Part shown: positions 7,248 through 16,908 of the stretch, piece after piece
Layout: each line of letters starts with the position of its first letter
Numbering within the stretch: position 1 is the first letter of the stretch
DNA from: Helicobacter pametensis ATCC 51478
GTDB lineage: Bacteria > Campylobacterota > Campylobacteria > Campylobacterales > Helicobacteraceae
Direction: 5' to 3'
DNA: 64,000 bases
Assembly: GCF_000518225.1 (NCBI RefSeq)
Contig: NZ_JADE01000007.1
Location: 1 to 64,000, forward strand
Translations under genes and position numbers: made by a program
The notes under the pieces: model-generated
Told to the model about the DNA's origin: nothing
The model's input: only the letters and a program-made list of their open reading frames with translations
Database searches by the model: none

Positions 7248-9608
7248 ATGTGGGATAAAAAATCCTTTTTTCTACAGATTCAGAGAAGAATCAGATATTT
7301 TTTTCGTTTGATGAGGCACTTTATCCTCACACGAGATAATAAGGTGATTTTTTATTTTGTTTCTTTGCTTTTTGCGATTTTGCTTGTTGTGGTTTTGTTT
7401 TGGTTTGCTATTAAGGCTTTTGATCATCAGTCTGCCACCCAAGAAATCCCTCAAGAAATTTCTGAAAAAATGACTGAAGCTTCAGAGATACAAGTAGCAA
7501 AAAGTTCTGCGATGACTTTAGAGAGAGATTTCTACACCAAACCAGATAAGGAACTCTCAGAATTGATCCAAAAGGCTAATATCCTTTATGATAATGGAAG
7601 AGTTGAGGAAGCACTTGATGTGTTCAAAAAGATCTCACTCTACTCTCAATCCTTGGCCAATTACAATTTGGGTGTGATTTATTTGGGTGCACAAGATTAT
7701 GTGCGTGCTAAAGAGTTGTTTGAGCATGCGATTGAGGGGGGAGATAGTGTGGCACTAAGCGCGATTGGTGCAGCTTATAGTGCGCTTAAACAAGGAGATC
7801 AAAAATCATTTGAGCATTTTGTGGGATTGGCTGAGCGAACCTTGTCTGATTCGGCTAATACACCTTTTTATTCATATTTGTATGCACTCACCTCATTTTA
7901 TAAAAACCAATATTTTGAAGCCCTCTCTCCCCTGCTTCATCCCAATTCAAAGAATTACGCCCAAAATAATGCCGCCCTTGCCTCTGAGATTTTTTTGATG
8001 CTTGGCGATGATTATAGTGCCCTAGAGCATCTCAAGAATGATCCAAGGGTTGAGAATGCCTTGGCAATTGGTATGCTTTATGCGCGAGTGGGGGATTATG
8101 CACGAGCAAGAGATGAGATTATGAAATATCTAGCAGCTTTTCCTAATGATCATGAAGCATTGAGTGCGCTAGAGCTTGTGGATCTTAAGTTGAGAAATTA
8201 TTCTGATAGTGCAAATTTGTTGGAAGATTTGGAGAAGAAGGGTGGGTCCTTTTTTAAGATTCGTGTAGGGCTTAATCCTTCTTTGTTTAACATCAATGAG
8301 GCTCAAAAGCGTTTTTGGAATCTTAAGTTTGAATCGCGCCGATCTCTTCAATATAAGATTCTATTTTATTATGCGCCCTACAAAGTCTTCAATACCCAGC
8401 AAGTGTTTCGATTTTTGGCAGATGGTGGGTTTGAGTGGAAAGTTGGGGATGTGGATGAAGCAAGAGATGCTTATACGCGTGGAGAGGCATTTTCTAGAAT
8501 CAATCGCAATATAGCTAAGGGGCTCAAAGAAATTTATGCTGGTGATTTACGCAAAGCACTCAAGATTTTTCTCCAAAACCTTCGCATACATAGCCAGCAC
8601 TCGGTTTTATACTACAACATCGGTTTGCTGTATGCCCAGCTAGGTGATTTTGAGAATGCTTTCACTTATTTTTCAAGAGCCTATCATCTAGATAGTCAAG
8701 ACTTGATGGCAGGAATTTTTGCTGTAATGACAGGAAAACTTGTTTATCGTGATACTTCGGGCATTGAAGAGATGCTTAGTGGAGATTTTTTGAGAGTTGA
8801 TTTTCGCAATGAAAATGAGCGAGTATTTTTGAATGAGTTGTTTGCTTATGCGCGGGGGAGGCAGCATGGAATTTCTGATTTGGTTGAGACACCTCAAAAT
8901 TCCAAGCCCATCTATACTGCTTTGCAAGCTATTTTGGCAATGGGTGAGGGGAATCAAGAAAAGATTACGAAGTATTTTTCCTTGCTTAGGGAGAAATATC
9001 CCAATGATCTCACCACAGATGTAATGTATCAGGTCTCCAAACATTACAAAGGCAATCTCAAAGAGATGTCTTTGGAGTTTTCGCGCTTTTTTAGAAAGGG
9101 GAAGTTTTCTAATATGCATGCTTTGTTTTATGGGGGGAGCTTGACGCGTGAGCTTTATGTGTATCTTGCTTTTATCACAGGAAATCTTTCTTTTGTGATT
9201 ACACATTTGCAAGATAAATTAGTCACAGATGAGGAGTCGCCCATTGGGACGATGCAAGCACTTGGGATGGCTTATATCTATAATCAAGAATTTGAAAAGG
9301 CATTTGTGGTCTATAACGATTTGATTGATAGTTTGCAACAACAGGATGTGGGGACGAAATTTATGGGAGCTGTGGCTGCAATTGGAGCTGGGCATTTTAG
9401 TAATGCTGTAGCCTTATTGCAAATTTCTAAAATTGATTCGACTGCCACGCTAGAGAGCCGCTATGCTCTTGCCTTGCTCTATCAGCAAGAGAAGAATCTT
9501 AAGAGCGCGATTTCTCTTCTTCGGACAATTTCAAACAAAAATTTTGTCTCAGAATTTTTTGATTTTGAGATTGATTCAGGTGAAATTTTGCAGAAGGCTC
9601 AAGAGTGA
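7248..9608 (+). CDS. pflB: PflB-like flagellar motor scaffold (TPR membrane protein)
   Basis: Probable paralysed-flagella protein B, which in Campylobacter and Helicobacter builds the periplasmic scaffold that holds the wide ring of MotAB stators. The 786-residue protein has a cytoplasmic N-terminus, one membrane helix at about 33-57, and a long helical periplasmic part with TPR-like repeats (clear at about 105-180 and 445-500). The name rests on architecture, size and position right after serS, where C. jejuni pflB and H. pylori HP1479 lie as I recall. No enzymatic motif is seen. Other TPR scaffolds would look alike. Confidence 0.78.
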   Translation: MWDKKSFFLQIQRRIRYFFRLMRHFILTRDNKVIFYFVSLLFAILLVVVLFWFAIKAFDHQSATQEIPQEISEKMTEASEIQVAKSSAMTLERDFYTKPDKELSELIQKANILYDNGRVEEALDVFKKISLYSQSLANYNLGVIYLGAQDYVRAKELFEHAIEGGDSVALSAIGAAYSALKQGDQKSFEHFVGLAERTLSDSANTPFYSYLYALTSFYKNQYFEALSPLLHPNSKNYAQNNAALASEIFLMLGDDYSALEHLKNDPRVENALAIGMLYARVGDYARARDEIMKYLAAFPNDHEALSALELVDLKLRNYSDSANLLEDLEKKGGSFFKIRVGLNPSLFNINEAQKRFWNLKFESRRSLQYKILFYYAPYKVFNTQQVFRFLADGGFEWKVGDVDEARDAYTRGEAFSRINRNIAKGLKEIYAGDLRKALKIFLQNLRIHSQHSVLYYNIGLLYAQLGDFENAFTYFSRAYHLDSQDLMAGIFAVMTGKLVYRDTSGIEEMLSGDFLRVDFRNENERVFLNELFAYARGRQHGISDLVETPQNSKPIYTALQAILAMGEGNQEKITKYFSLLREKYPNDLTTDVMYQVSKHYKGNLKEMSLEFSRFFRKGKFSNMHALFYGGSLTRELYVYLAFITGNLSFVITHLQDKLVTDEESPIGTMQALGMAYIYNQEFEKAFVVYNDLIDSLQQQDVGTKFMGAVAAIGAGHFSNAVALLQISKIDSTATLESRYALALLYQQEKNLKSAISLLRTISNKNFVSEFFDFEIDSGEILQKAQE

Positions 9609-11614
9609 TTTTGGAGGGTTTAAATACTCAGCAGAGAGAGGCTGCCACCCATATAGATGGTCCACTTCTTCTTCTAGCTGGTGCTGGGAGTGGTAAGACA
9701 AGGGCACTGACTGCGCGTCTAGCTTATCTCATCCAAGAAGTTGGAATCCCTGCTGATTTGATTTTGTGTTTGACCTTTACCAATAAGGCAAGCAAAGAGA
9801 TGCATGATCGTGCTATGAGGATGATTGGCACTTCTTCTTCATATCCACTTCTATGCACATTTCACAAATTTGGTCTTCTTTTTCTCAAACAATATCTCTC
9901 CTTGCTTGATCGCCCATCTTCATTTGTCTTGCTTGATGGTGATGATGTCAAAAAAATTGTGAAATCTTTCAAATCATTACTGCCTACCTCTATGATCATG
10001 GGATATATTTCATATTACAAAAATCAAGTCATCTCCCCCCAAGAAGCACTCTCTCAGGCAAAATCTAAAGAGTTTCAAATGATTGCGGAGCTTTATGAGC
10101 AATATCAATATTATTTGGAGAGCAAGAATTTATTAGACTTTGATGATTTGCTCTATCTGACTTATTTGATCTTGCAGCAAAATCCCAAATTGATTCAGAC
10201 AATGAGCGAGAGATATGCATATATTATGGTCGATGAGTATCAAGATACCAATCCTTTGCAATACAAGATTCTCAAATCCCTAACCTCCATTCATCAAAAT
10301 TTATGTGTTGTTGGGGATGAGGATCAGAGCATTTATGGGTGGCGTGGTGCAGATATCCGTAATATTTTAGAATTTGAAAAAGATTTTAAGCAAGCTAGGG
10401 TGATTAAGCTTGAGCAAAACTATCGCTCCACGCCTCAGATTTTGGCATTTGCCAATCGTCTGATCTCACACAATACTCAGCGCTTGGGAAAAACACTGCG
10501 CCCCACACTTGAGGATGGAGAGGAAGTTGAAATCACTCAATATGGGGATGAGAGTGAGGAGATCGCAGCAATCACTCAGAAAATTTGGAATCTTGTCCAA
10601 GGGGGAGTTGGACTTGATGAGATTGTGATTTTGTATCGTCTCAATGCGCTTAGTCGTAAGGTGGAGGAAGGACTGAATCAGGCTAGGATTCCTTATCGAT
10701 TGATTGGCTCTGTGCGATTTTATGAGCGTTCTGAAGTGAAGGATGTGTTGAGTTATTTGCGTTTGATGGCAAATATAGAAGATGATTTTTCTTTAATGCG
10801 TGTGATCAATAAACCCAAAAGAGGATTGGGTAAGACTTCACAAGAGAGACTTCAAGCTCTTGCCAATAATCAGAGTATCTATAAATTATTTTCTCAAAGA
10901 CCAGATGCCATCAGTCCCAAAACTTTGAAGGTTTTGGAAGATTTTTTTACTTTGATTGCAGAGCTAAAGGAAGCATTTCATATTTCTATAGATCGCTTTG
11001 TGGATCTTTTTGATACCAAAGTCCCACTTATGGATGAGTATCTAGAGCATGAACGCGAGGATCGAAGGGCAAATATTTTGGAGCTCTTTGGTTTGTTGCG
11101 TGAATTTAGAGAGAAGTATAGGGATGCGTCATTGCAAGATTTTTTGAATGATTTGAGTTTGAGTTCTGATTCTGATTTGGAGAGCAAGGAGCAGGTATCT
11201 TGCATGAGCATGCATTTGAGCAAGGGGCTTGAGTTTGATTATGTGTTTGTGATTGGGTGTGAGGAGGGATTTTTCCCTTTGGAGCGCGATGGTGGGAATC
11301 TTGAAGAAGAGAGGCGGCTTGGGTATGTGGCTTTTACCAGAGCCAAAAAAAAGCTTATAGTTAGCTCTGTGCGATCGCGTTTTTATAAGGGGAAGCGTCA
11401 AATGCTAGAACCCTCAAGGTTTATTCGAGAATCTCTAGAAGGACAGAGTGCTTTGAGTGTGGTAATGACACGCAATGCTTTGGTCAAGCACAAAGTGTTT
11501 GGGATTGGACGGATTGAGGAGGTGATGGGAAGTGGAAATGGTGCAAAAGCTAGGGTAAATTTTGGAGGAAATCAAAGGGTGATTTTGTTGAATTTCTTGG
11601 AGCTTGCACAATGA
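9605..11614 (+). CDS. uvrD: UvrD/Rep/PcrA-family 3'-5' DNA helicase
   Basis: A superfamily 1A helicase for nucleotide-excision repair and for clearing proteins from DNA. The 669-residue protein has all the motifs: Q-motif NTQQREAA, Walker A AGAGSGKT (25-32), Walker B VDEYQDTNP, motif III GDEDQSIYGWRGAD, motif IV QNYRST, and the late VAFTRAKKKL motif. It starts with GTG overlapping the pflB stop (GTGA), and its end overlaps flgA by 4 bp. It is somewhat shorter than E. coli UvrD (720), mainly at the C-terminal tail. Confidence 0.94.
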   Translation: MILEGLNTQQREAATHIDGPLLLLAGAGSGKTRALTARLAYLIQEVGIPADLILCLTFTNKASKEMHDRAMRMIGTSSSYPLLCTFHKFGLLFLKQYLSLLDRPSSFVLLDGDDVKKIVKSFKSLLPTSMIMGYISYYKNQVISPQEALSQAKSKEFQMIAELYEQYQYYLESKNLLDFDDLLYLTYLILQQNPKLIQTMSERYAYIMVDEYQDTNPLQYKILKSLTSIHQNLCVVGDEDQSIYGWRGADIRNILEFEKDFKQARVIKLEQNYRSTPQILAFANRLISHNTQRLGKTLRPTLEDGEEVEITQYGDESEEIAAITQKIWNLVQGGVGLDEIVILYRLNALSRKVEEGLNQARIPYRLIGSVRFYERSEVKDVLSYLRLMANIEDDFSLMRVINKPKRGLGKTSQERLQALANNQSIYKLFSQRPDAISPKTLKVLEDFFTLIAELKEAFHISIDRFVDLFDTKVPLMDEYLEHEREDRRANILELFGLLREFREKYRDASLQDFLNDLSLSSDSDLESKEQVSCMSMHLSKGLEFDYVFVIGCEEGFFPLERDGGNLEEERRLGYVAFTRAKKKLIVSSVRSRFYKGKRQMLEPSRFIRESLEGQSALSVVMTRNALVKHKVFGIGRIEEVMGSGNGAKARVNFGGNQRVILLNFLELAQ

Positions 11615-12486
11615 AGCGATGGCTTATGGTGATCTTATGCTGTGTTGCCCTTAGAGCAGAGATACTCAAAGAGCACTACATCCTTTCAAAAGATCCCATT
11701 ATGTCATATGACTTATTTCCTCAGTCTCCATCATTTGTGATTGCTTCATTTGGGGAATCTTTTGAGCTTCATATCAAGGCTTCTGATTTGCAGAGGCTTT
11801 TTGCCTCCAAGGGATTTGCCGTGGATAGCAAGATCAAAGAAGTGCGCTTCACTTATCATCTGCCTTGGGATAGCACAAAATTGAAAGAGGAGATTAGCAA
11901 GACTTTTCTTGCATTTTATGCATCCTATCATCCCAAGATTCAAGAAGTGAGGCTAAAGCCACTCAAAGCGCTCAAGTCTTCAGATTTGAGATTGATTAAA
12001 GCGCAGATCACAGAAAAAATGCTACGCAAAAATCGCTTTGTTGCAATGGTTGAGGTGCAAGAGGGAGGCAAGCATTCTTTGCAACCTTTTTTTGTCGAGA
12101 TTGTGGCGAGTTTGGAAGCCTATGTTGCTAAGAGAGATTTGAGTGCTGGGGAGAATTTGGGAGAAGAGAATGTCGAGCTTAAGCGAGTCCCTTTTGATTC
12201 TATACCGATGCCTTTGGCAGATAAAGGGGAGCTAAAGACTGCAGCACTTAGGAGTTTTGTAGCCAAAGATCAAATGATTTTCAAATCCAAGCTTAAACCT
12301 AGATTGCTAGTTAGGCGTGGAGAATGGGTAGATGCATCATATAAGGAAGGGGGGGTTGAGATCGAAGCTAGAATGGAAGCGATGCAAAATGGAAGTATGA
12401 ATGATGAGGTGATGGTGCGCAATCTGGAGAGTAAAAAACAAATTCGCGCCAAAGTGATTGGAGAGAGAAAGGTTGTGATTTGGTAA
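11611..12486 (+). CDS. flgA: Flagellar P-ring assembly chaperone FlgA
   Basis: A periplasmic chaperone needed to polymerise FlgI into the P-ring of the basal body. It begins with a Sec signal peptide (about residues 1-17). The C-terminal half (about 160-290) holds the SAF/FlgA domain, including AKRDLSAGENLGEENVELKR and the closing VMVRNLESKKQIRAKVIG pattern that ends nearly every FlgA. At 291 residues it is longer than the H. pylori protein as I recall it (about 220), the extra length being in the N-terminal half. A G7 run at 12349-12355 falls inside the gene. Confidence 0.9.
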   Translation: MKRWLMVILCCVALRAEILKEHYILSKDPIMSYDLFPQSPSFVIASFGESFELHIKASDLQRLFASKGFAVDSKIKEVRFTYHLPWDSTKLKEEISKTFLAFYASYHPKIQEVRLKPLKALKSSDLRLIKAQITEKMLRKNRFVAMVEVQEGGKHSLQPFFVEIVASLEAYVAKRDLSAGENLGEENVELKRVPFDSIPMPLADKGELKTAALRSFVAKDQMIFKSKLKPRLLVRRGEWVDASYKEGGVEIEARMEAMQNGSMNDEVMVRNLESKKQIRAKVIGERKVVIW

Positions 12487-13043
12487 AAAAAATAATTGTG
12501 GGAGTGGGTGGAGCAAGTGGGATTAGGCTTGCTTTGCGTTTTATCCAAGAGGTGCAAAAGCATAGTGTATGTCATATTATCCTCTCAGAATCAGCACAAG
12601 TTGTTTGGCAGAAAGAAGCAAATCGTGACTTGATTGAGGATATCAAAGCCCAAGGGGGGAATCTATATGAAGAGAGAGAGATTTGGGCAGGGATTGCTTC
12701 TGGGAGTTTTGGTGCGGATATGATGGCACTCATTCCTACAAGTATGAATTTACTTGCAAAGATCGCATGGGGGATTGGAGATGAGTTGATCTCGCGTTGT
12801 GCTAGTGTCATGATCAAAGAGCGAAAAACTTTACTTTTGGCACCAAGAGAGATGCCATTTTCAAGTATTGCTCTAGAGAATATGCTTAAGCTTGCAAATC
12901 TTGGCGTGATTGTCGCTCCACCTGTTTTGGGGTATTATGCCAAGATTCAGACATTGGAAGAGATGGAGGATTTTTTGGTGGGGAAGTGGCTAGATGTTTT
13001 GGGATTTGAAAATCAATTATATGCGCGATGGAGCGGAGAGTGA
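12480..13043 (+). CDS. ubiX: Flavin prenyltransferase UbiX
   Basis: Makes prenylated FMN, the cofactor of UbiD-type decarboxylases, from reduced FMN and dimethylallyl phosphate. The 187-residue protein opens with GVGGASGIRLALRF (flavin-binding loop) and has the family motifs ASGSFGADMMALIPTSMNLLAKIA, LAPREMPFS and VAPPVLGYY. The start is a TTG, in frame, 7 bp inside the end of flgA, with an AAGG site at 12469-12472. It ends in a TGATG overlap with coaD. A UbiD partner is not in the window. Confidence 0.93.
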   Translation: MVKKIIVGVGGASGIRLALRFIQEVQKHSVCHIILSESAQVVWQKEANRDLIEDIKAQGGNLYEEREIWAGIASGSFGADMMALIPTSMNLLAKIAWGIGDELISRCASVMIKERKTLLLAPREMPFSSIALENMLKLANLGVIVAPPVLGYYAKIQTLEEMEDFLVGKWLDVLGFENQLYARWSGE

Positions 13044-13525
13044 TGAGGGCGGTTTATCCAGGGACTTTTGATCCTTGCACAAATGGACATTATGACTTGC
13101 TGATTAGAAGTGCTCAGCTTTTTGATGAGGTGATCGTCGCAGTGGCTAAGAATGCTTCCAAATCCCCGCTTTTAAGCCTAGAAGATCGATGTGAGATACT
13201 TGCTCGTTGCACAGATAAAAATCCCAAGATTAGGGTGGAATCTTTTGATTGTTTGCTTGTGGAGTTTGCTCAGTCATTGGGGGCAAGAGTTGTGATTCGT
13301 GGGCTGCGGGCTGTGAGTGATTTTGAATATGAGCTGCAAATGGGTTATGCCAACCAATCACTCAATCCAGCAATTGAGATTCTCTATTTGATGCCCTCAC
13401 TTCAAAATGCCTTTGTGAGCTCATCGATCGTGAGAAGCATCATCGAGTATGGAGGCAAGATTTCTCATCTTGTGCCAAAGGAGGCATTTGAATTTCTTAG
13501 ACAGAGGGGATATGCATGTATTTAG
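13043..13525 (+). CDS. coaD: Phosphopantetheine adenylyltransferase CoaD
   Basis: Transfers AMP from ATP to 4'-phosphopantetheine, the fourth step of coenzyme A synthesis. The 160-residue protein has the family's nucleotidyltransferase signature near its start (YPGTFDP, then TNGH at 13-16) and the C-terminal VSSSIVRSI motif, a variant of the usual ISST-x-R. I chose the ATG at 13043, five codons inside the longest frame, because it puts YPGTFDP at the usual distance from the N-terminus, has a GGAGAG site, and forms a TGATG junction with ubiX. It overlaps tmk by 10 bp. Confidence 0.95.
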   Translation: MRAVYPGTFDPCTNGHYDLLIRSAQLFDEVIVAVAKNASKSPLLSLEDRCEILARCTDKNPKIRVESFDCLLVEFAQSLGARVVIRGLRAVSDFEYELQMGYANQSLNPAIEILYLMPSLQNAFVSSSIVRSIIEYGGKISHLVPKEAFEFLRQRGYACI

Positions 13526-14085
13526 CACTAGAGGGCATTGATACAGCAGGCAAGAGCACACAGATTGAGCTTTTGAGATCTAAATTTACAAATGCTATTT
13601 TTACGCATGAGCCAGGGGGGAGTGAGTTGGGCAAGAGATTGAGAGGTATTTTGCTTGAAGAAGACATTAGCCTAAGCAAGGAGACAGAATTGCTTTTGTT
13701 TTTGGCTGATCGATCTGAGCATATTCATCGTGTGATCCTCCCCAATAAAGATCGCTTGATCATTTCAGATCGCTCATTGATTTCTGGGATTGCTTATGGC
13801 AAGGGTTTTGCGTTTGAGGATCTATTGAAATTTAATCGATTTGCTACACAAGATGTTTTGCCCTCATGCGTTGTATTGCTTGAGCTTGATGCCTTGGAAC
13901 TTCAAAAAAGACTAGGAGCCAAGAAGAGAGATAAGATTGAGCAAAGGGGGGTGGAATTTTTGCTTGAGATTCAAGGATGTATGCTCAAAGCGTGCCAAGC
14001 TCTTGGTATTGAGTGCTTGAGGATTGATGCAAGGCTTAGTATTCAAGAGATCCATCAAAAGATTGTAGAGAGGATTGAAACCTAA
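13516..14085 (+). CDS. tmk: Thymidylate kinase
   Basis: Phosphorylates dTMP to dTDP for DNA synthesis. The 189-residue protein starts directly with the P-loop strand (LALEGIDTAGKST, residues 3-15), followed by the DRS motif at the nucleotide-binding site (ISDRSLISGIAYG) and a short LID region (KRLGAKKRD). The ATG has a GAGGGGA site. It lies in the serS-comF operon, overlapping coaD and 9 bp before comF. Confidence 0.95.
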   Translation: MYLALEGIDTAGKSTQIELLRSKFTNAIFTHEPGGSELGKRLRGILLEEDISLSKETELLLFLADRSEHIHRVILPNKDRLIISDRSLISGIAYGKGFAFEDLLKFNRFATQDVLPSCVVLLELDALELQKRLGAKKRDKIEQRGVEFLLEIQGCMLKACQALGIECLRIDARLSIQEIHQKIVERIET

Positions 14086-14094
14086 GGGTGGGCA

Positions 14095-14655
14095 ATGAGA
14101 TGTCTAATCTGTGGTGTTTGGAATCTTAATGGCTTGATTTGCAAGAAATGTATGCCTACACTTTCATTGGGTAAGAGGCTTGTGGATGGGGTGAGTGTGT
14201 ATAGTTTTTATGCCTTTAGTGAGATTGAGTTTTTATTGCATTTCAAATATCAACCGATTGGATCGCGTATCATGACTGTGCTAGCAAGATGGGCAAGCTT
14301 GTATTTCTCTCAAAATTTTTCTTTTCCGCATGGCTTGGTGGGTGTTGGGATCGATGATCGTATCAAAAATGGCTACTCACATACTGGGATTATTTTGCAT
14401 CAATTTAAGCGCTGTGGAATACAGCCTATTTATGGGGAGCTCAAAGCTAAGAATCCTGTGAGTTATGCAGGAAAGAGTTTGCAATATCGTCAAGCTAACC
14501 CTAAGGGGTTTCAAACCCAACTTGTATCTAGGGATGTGGTTGTGATGGATGATGTGATCACAACTGGTGTGAGCTTGCAAGAAGCCATTGGGCTTCTGCG
14601 ATCAAAAAACAATCGTGTGATCTTGGCTCTAACGCTTTGTGATGCAAGGCGTTAG
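14095..14655 (+). CDS. comF: ComF-family phosphoribosyltransferase-like protein
   Basis: A natural-transformation protein; ComF is thought to assist single-stranded DNA uptake on the cytoplasmic side. The 186-residue protein has an N-terminal zinc finger (C3, C6, C16, C19) and a type I phosphoribosyltransferase domain with the PRPP loop VVVMDDVITTGVS at about 148-160. It is the last gene of the serS operon. Its stop codon interlocks with the stop of the convergent permease gene (TAG at 14653-14655 against the complement of 14652-14654), so no terminator fits between them. Confidence 0.9.
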   Translation: MRCLICGVWNLNGLICKKCMPTLSLGKRLVDGVSVYSFYAFSEIEFLLHFKYQPIGSRIMTVLARWASLYFSQNFSFPHGLVGVGIDDRIKNGYSHTGIILHQFKRCGIQPIYGELKAKNPVSYAGKSLQYRQANPKGFQTQLVSRDVVVMDDVITTGVSLQEAIGLLRSKNNRVILALTLCDARR

Positions 14656-15770
14656 ATTCTTTTGACTTGCTTGATCCAGAGGATAAGGATTGTCAAAAGA
14701 CTATAAAAGACCCCCAATACAGCAAGATGGATGAGATAAGAGTGTAGAGATTCTAAGCTTGCTCCCATTTCATTGAGTCGCAACAGTGCATTGACTCCAT
14801 GAAATAATGGAACAAATTGCACCAAGGTATTGATGGGAGATGGAATGGCAAAAGAGGGCCAAATAAATCCCAAAAGAAATACAAGTGGAAGGGAGCAAAA
14901 AAGAATGATAATTGTGGCTTGATAGCCTTTCTTGATCCATGATCCAAAGAAATTTCCAAATGAAACAAAAGAAAAGATAAAAGTGAGAGAGAGGAGCCAG
15001 AATTCTTGTATGTTGGCATGCCTTGTGATTCCATAAAATCCAAATCCAAATCCAAAATAAAATGCAAAAAGAATAATTGCAATGACACCAAAGAGAATAA
15101 GGCGTGAAAACATAAGAGAAAGAGGATTGGCATACCCTTGATAATTGGAGCCAAAGATTCCCATCCCAACAAGAATCATCTGATGCAAGATCACGACAAA
15201 CACAGCAGCGAGTGCGTAGTTGATATAACCCAAAGAGGGATTAAAGAGAGGGGAAGACTTGAGCTCTATGAGATCTTTTTGGATTTGATAGTGAGGAGAA
15301 TGAATCCCATAAAGCAGGCGTTGTTTTTCTCTGATTGTTGGATTGAGAGCCTCTGTGGCATCATGAAGTCCATTGATGATAGCTCCATAGATGAGAAAAT
15401 AAGAGGAGTTAGCCAAAAAGGCGAGATTGGGAGAGCTTTGAAGCAATGTTTTTTCTTCAAATCCTTTGGGAATGTAGAGGATTCCAAAGATCTCGCCTTG
15501 CTCCAAAAGTTTTTGAGCCTGAGTGATGGAGGTTGCATGGGTTTTGATATGAATATCAGGAGATGCACCAGCAAAAAAACTTAGAAGTGATGAAAGTTGG
15601 GTTTTGTCCTCATCAATGATGGCAATCTTTTGAGTTTTGATGACATCATTGGCATAGGGAGCTGGATAGAGGAAGAAGTAGGCAAGGGGGCCGATGATGC
15701 AAACCACAAGCACAGAAAAATCACGCAATAAGCGTCTAGCCTCTTTGGCAAAAACATCAAAAAAGATCAT
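14652..15770 (-). CDS. ABC-2 type permease, second of a pair
   Basis: Inner-membrane permease of an ABC-2 exporter (YbhS/YbhR/YhhJ type). The 372-residue protein has one membrane helix near residues 18-34, a large periplasmic loop (about 35-185), then five C-terminal membrane helices, the usual ABC2_membrane_3 layout. The ATG at 15770 overlaps the stop of the upstream permease (ATGA) and has a GGAG site; a longer frame to 15842 is rejected. It is the last gene of the tolC-hlyD-permease-permease operon. No ATPase gene lies in the operon. It corresponds to H. pylori HP1486 by position, from memory. Confidence 0.85.
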   Translation of the reverse strand: MIFFDVFAKEARRLLRDFSVLVVCIIGPLAYFFLYPAPYANDVIKTQKIAIIDEDKTQLSSLLSFFAGASPDIHIKTHATSITQAQKLLEQGEIFGILYIPKGFEEKTLLQSSPNLAFLANSSYFLIYGAIINGLHDATEALNPTIREKQRLLYGIHSPHYQIQKDLIELKSSPLFNPSLGYINYALAAVFVVILHQMILVGMGIFGSNYQGYANPLSLMFSRLILFGVIAIILFAFYFGFGFGFYGITRHANIQEFWLLSLTFIFSFVSFGNFFGSWIKKGYQATIIILFCSLPLVFLLGFIWPSFAIPSPINTLVQFVPLFHGVNALLRLNEMGASLESLHSYLIHLAVLGVFYSLLTILILWIKQVKRI

Positions 15771-16900
15771 TTTTGACTCCTTAACCCATAGATCACTAGA
15801 CCCAAGAGACCAAAAAGCAAGAATGGAGTCATAGAGAGGCAAAGAGATAGAGCATATGCAAGACTTCCTCCATAATTGGCTTGCTGGATATAAAGCTCAA
15901 GATAGTGACTTACAGGCAAAAGATCGCTCCAAAATTTGGAAAATGATTCCATGCTATTGGTGGGAAATGTGATCCCAGCAAATGCAAAACTTGGAGCAGA
16001 GTAGATACTAATCACGCTAATAGAGCGTGTAGAATCTTTGGCTAAAGCAAAGATAAAAAGTGTAATCGCCTCATACGCTAAGATCATCAAAAAAGCACCT
16101 AAAGCCAGAGTGTTCCAATCTCCTCGCATAGGAAGATGCATAATGTGAGTAAAAAACCACATCATCGCTAGCCACCATAGAAAAGAAAAGCAAGCTGTAT
16201 TGAAGATTTTGGCAAATAAAAGCCAAAAGAGCTCAGTTTGACCTCCTTTGGGGAGAACAAAAAATGATGTGCGTGGATCTCTAAGGATTGAGCATAGAAG
16301 TGAGACGCAGATAAAAATAGCAAGTGAGCAGGGCAAGATGGCGGTGAGCAAGAATTGTGCATAGCTACTATCTGGGTTGTAGAGGGCTGTGATTTGTTGA
16401 GAGATGGGGAGAGATTTGGAGAGAGCCCCAAGGAAGTTTTTACTCTCAACTAGATTTTTGGCAAGTTTGAGTTTGACATTTTCTACTCCAATGATTTGAA
16501 GAATCTTGGATTGGAGTGTTTTGGCTACGAGCAAAAATTGCGCATTGTAATAGAGTGGGATGGATGAAGTGATGCCTTTTTTAGAATTGCTTTGGAGGTT
16601 GTGTGGCAAGACGATGAGGGCAAAGATTTTGGCGTTCTGTAGATCGTTTTTGGCATGATCTAGGCTTGTATAAAAGTGCTCGATGTGTAGAGAGGGTGAG
16701 GCTTGAAGAGAAAAGATGATTTGATTTGATGTGCTTGTTTGATCAAGATCAAGGATGCCAATTGGCATTTTTTGCAAGATTCCATGTCCCAAAGTGAAAA
16801 AAAGCAAGATTGCAATAAGGGGCATAGGAATCAATAAGATAAAAAGTGAAAAAGGACTTTTGGCTAGCGAGAGCAAATCGTCTTTGAATGCTTTGATCAT
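15767..16900 (-). CDS. ABC-2 type permease, first of a pair
   Basis: Paralogue and probable heterodimer partner of the next permease. It has 377 residues, one N-terminal helix (about 18-38), a long periplasmic domain, and a C-terminal block of membrane helices starting near residue 180. The phrase PIGILDLDQTSTSNQI after the first helix is typical of YhhJ/YbhR-like permeases. It starts 8 bp after the hlyD stop with no strong ribosome site, suggesting coupling. The likely job, by comparison with E. coli YbhFSRG or YhiI-RbbA-YhhJ, is export of a drug or hydrophobic molecule; the substrate is unknown. Confidence 0.83.
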   Translation of the reverse strand: MIKAFKDDLLSLAKSPFSLFILLIPMPLIAILLFFTLGHGILQKMPIGILDLDQTSTSNQIIFSLQASPSLHIEHFYTSLDHAKNDLQNAKIFALIVLPHNLQSNSKKGITSSIPLYYNAQFLLVAKTLQSKILQIIGVENVKLKLAKNLVESKNFLGALSKSLPISQQITALYNPDSSYAQFLLTAILPCSLAIFICVSLLCSILRDPRTSFFVLPKGGQTELFWLLFAKIFNTACFSFLWWLAMMWFFTHIMHLPMRGDWNTLALGAFLMILAYEAITLFIFALAKDSTRSISVISIYSAPSFAFAGITFPTNSMESFSKFWSDLLPVSHYLELYIQQANYGGSLAYALSLCLSMTPFLLFGLLGLVIYGLRSQK

Positions 16901-16908
16901 GAAGAGAC

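Noticed and set aside
8688-9212. 174-codon open frame antisense to pflB
   Set aside because: No ribosome site or domain; pflB is continuous across it.
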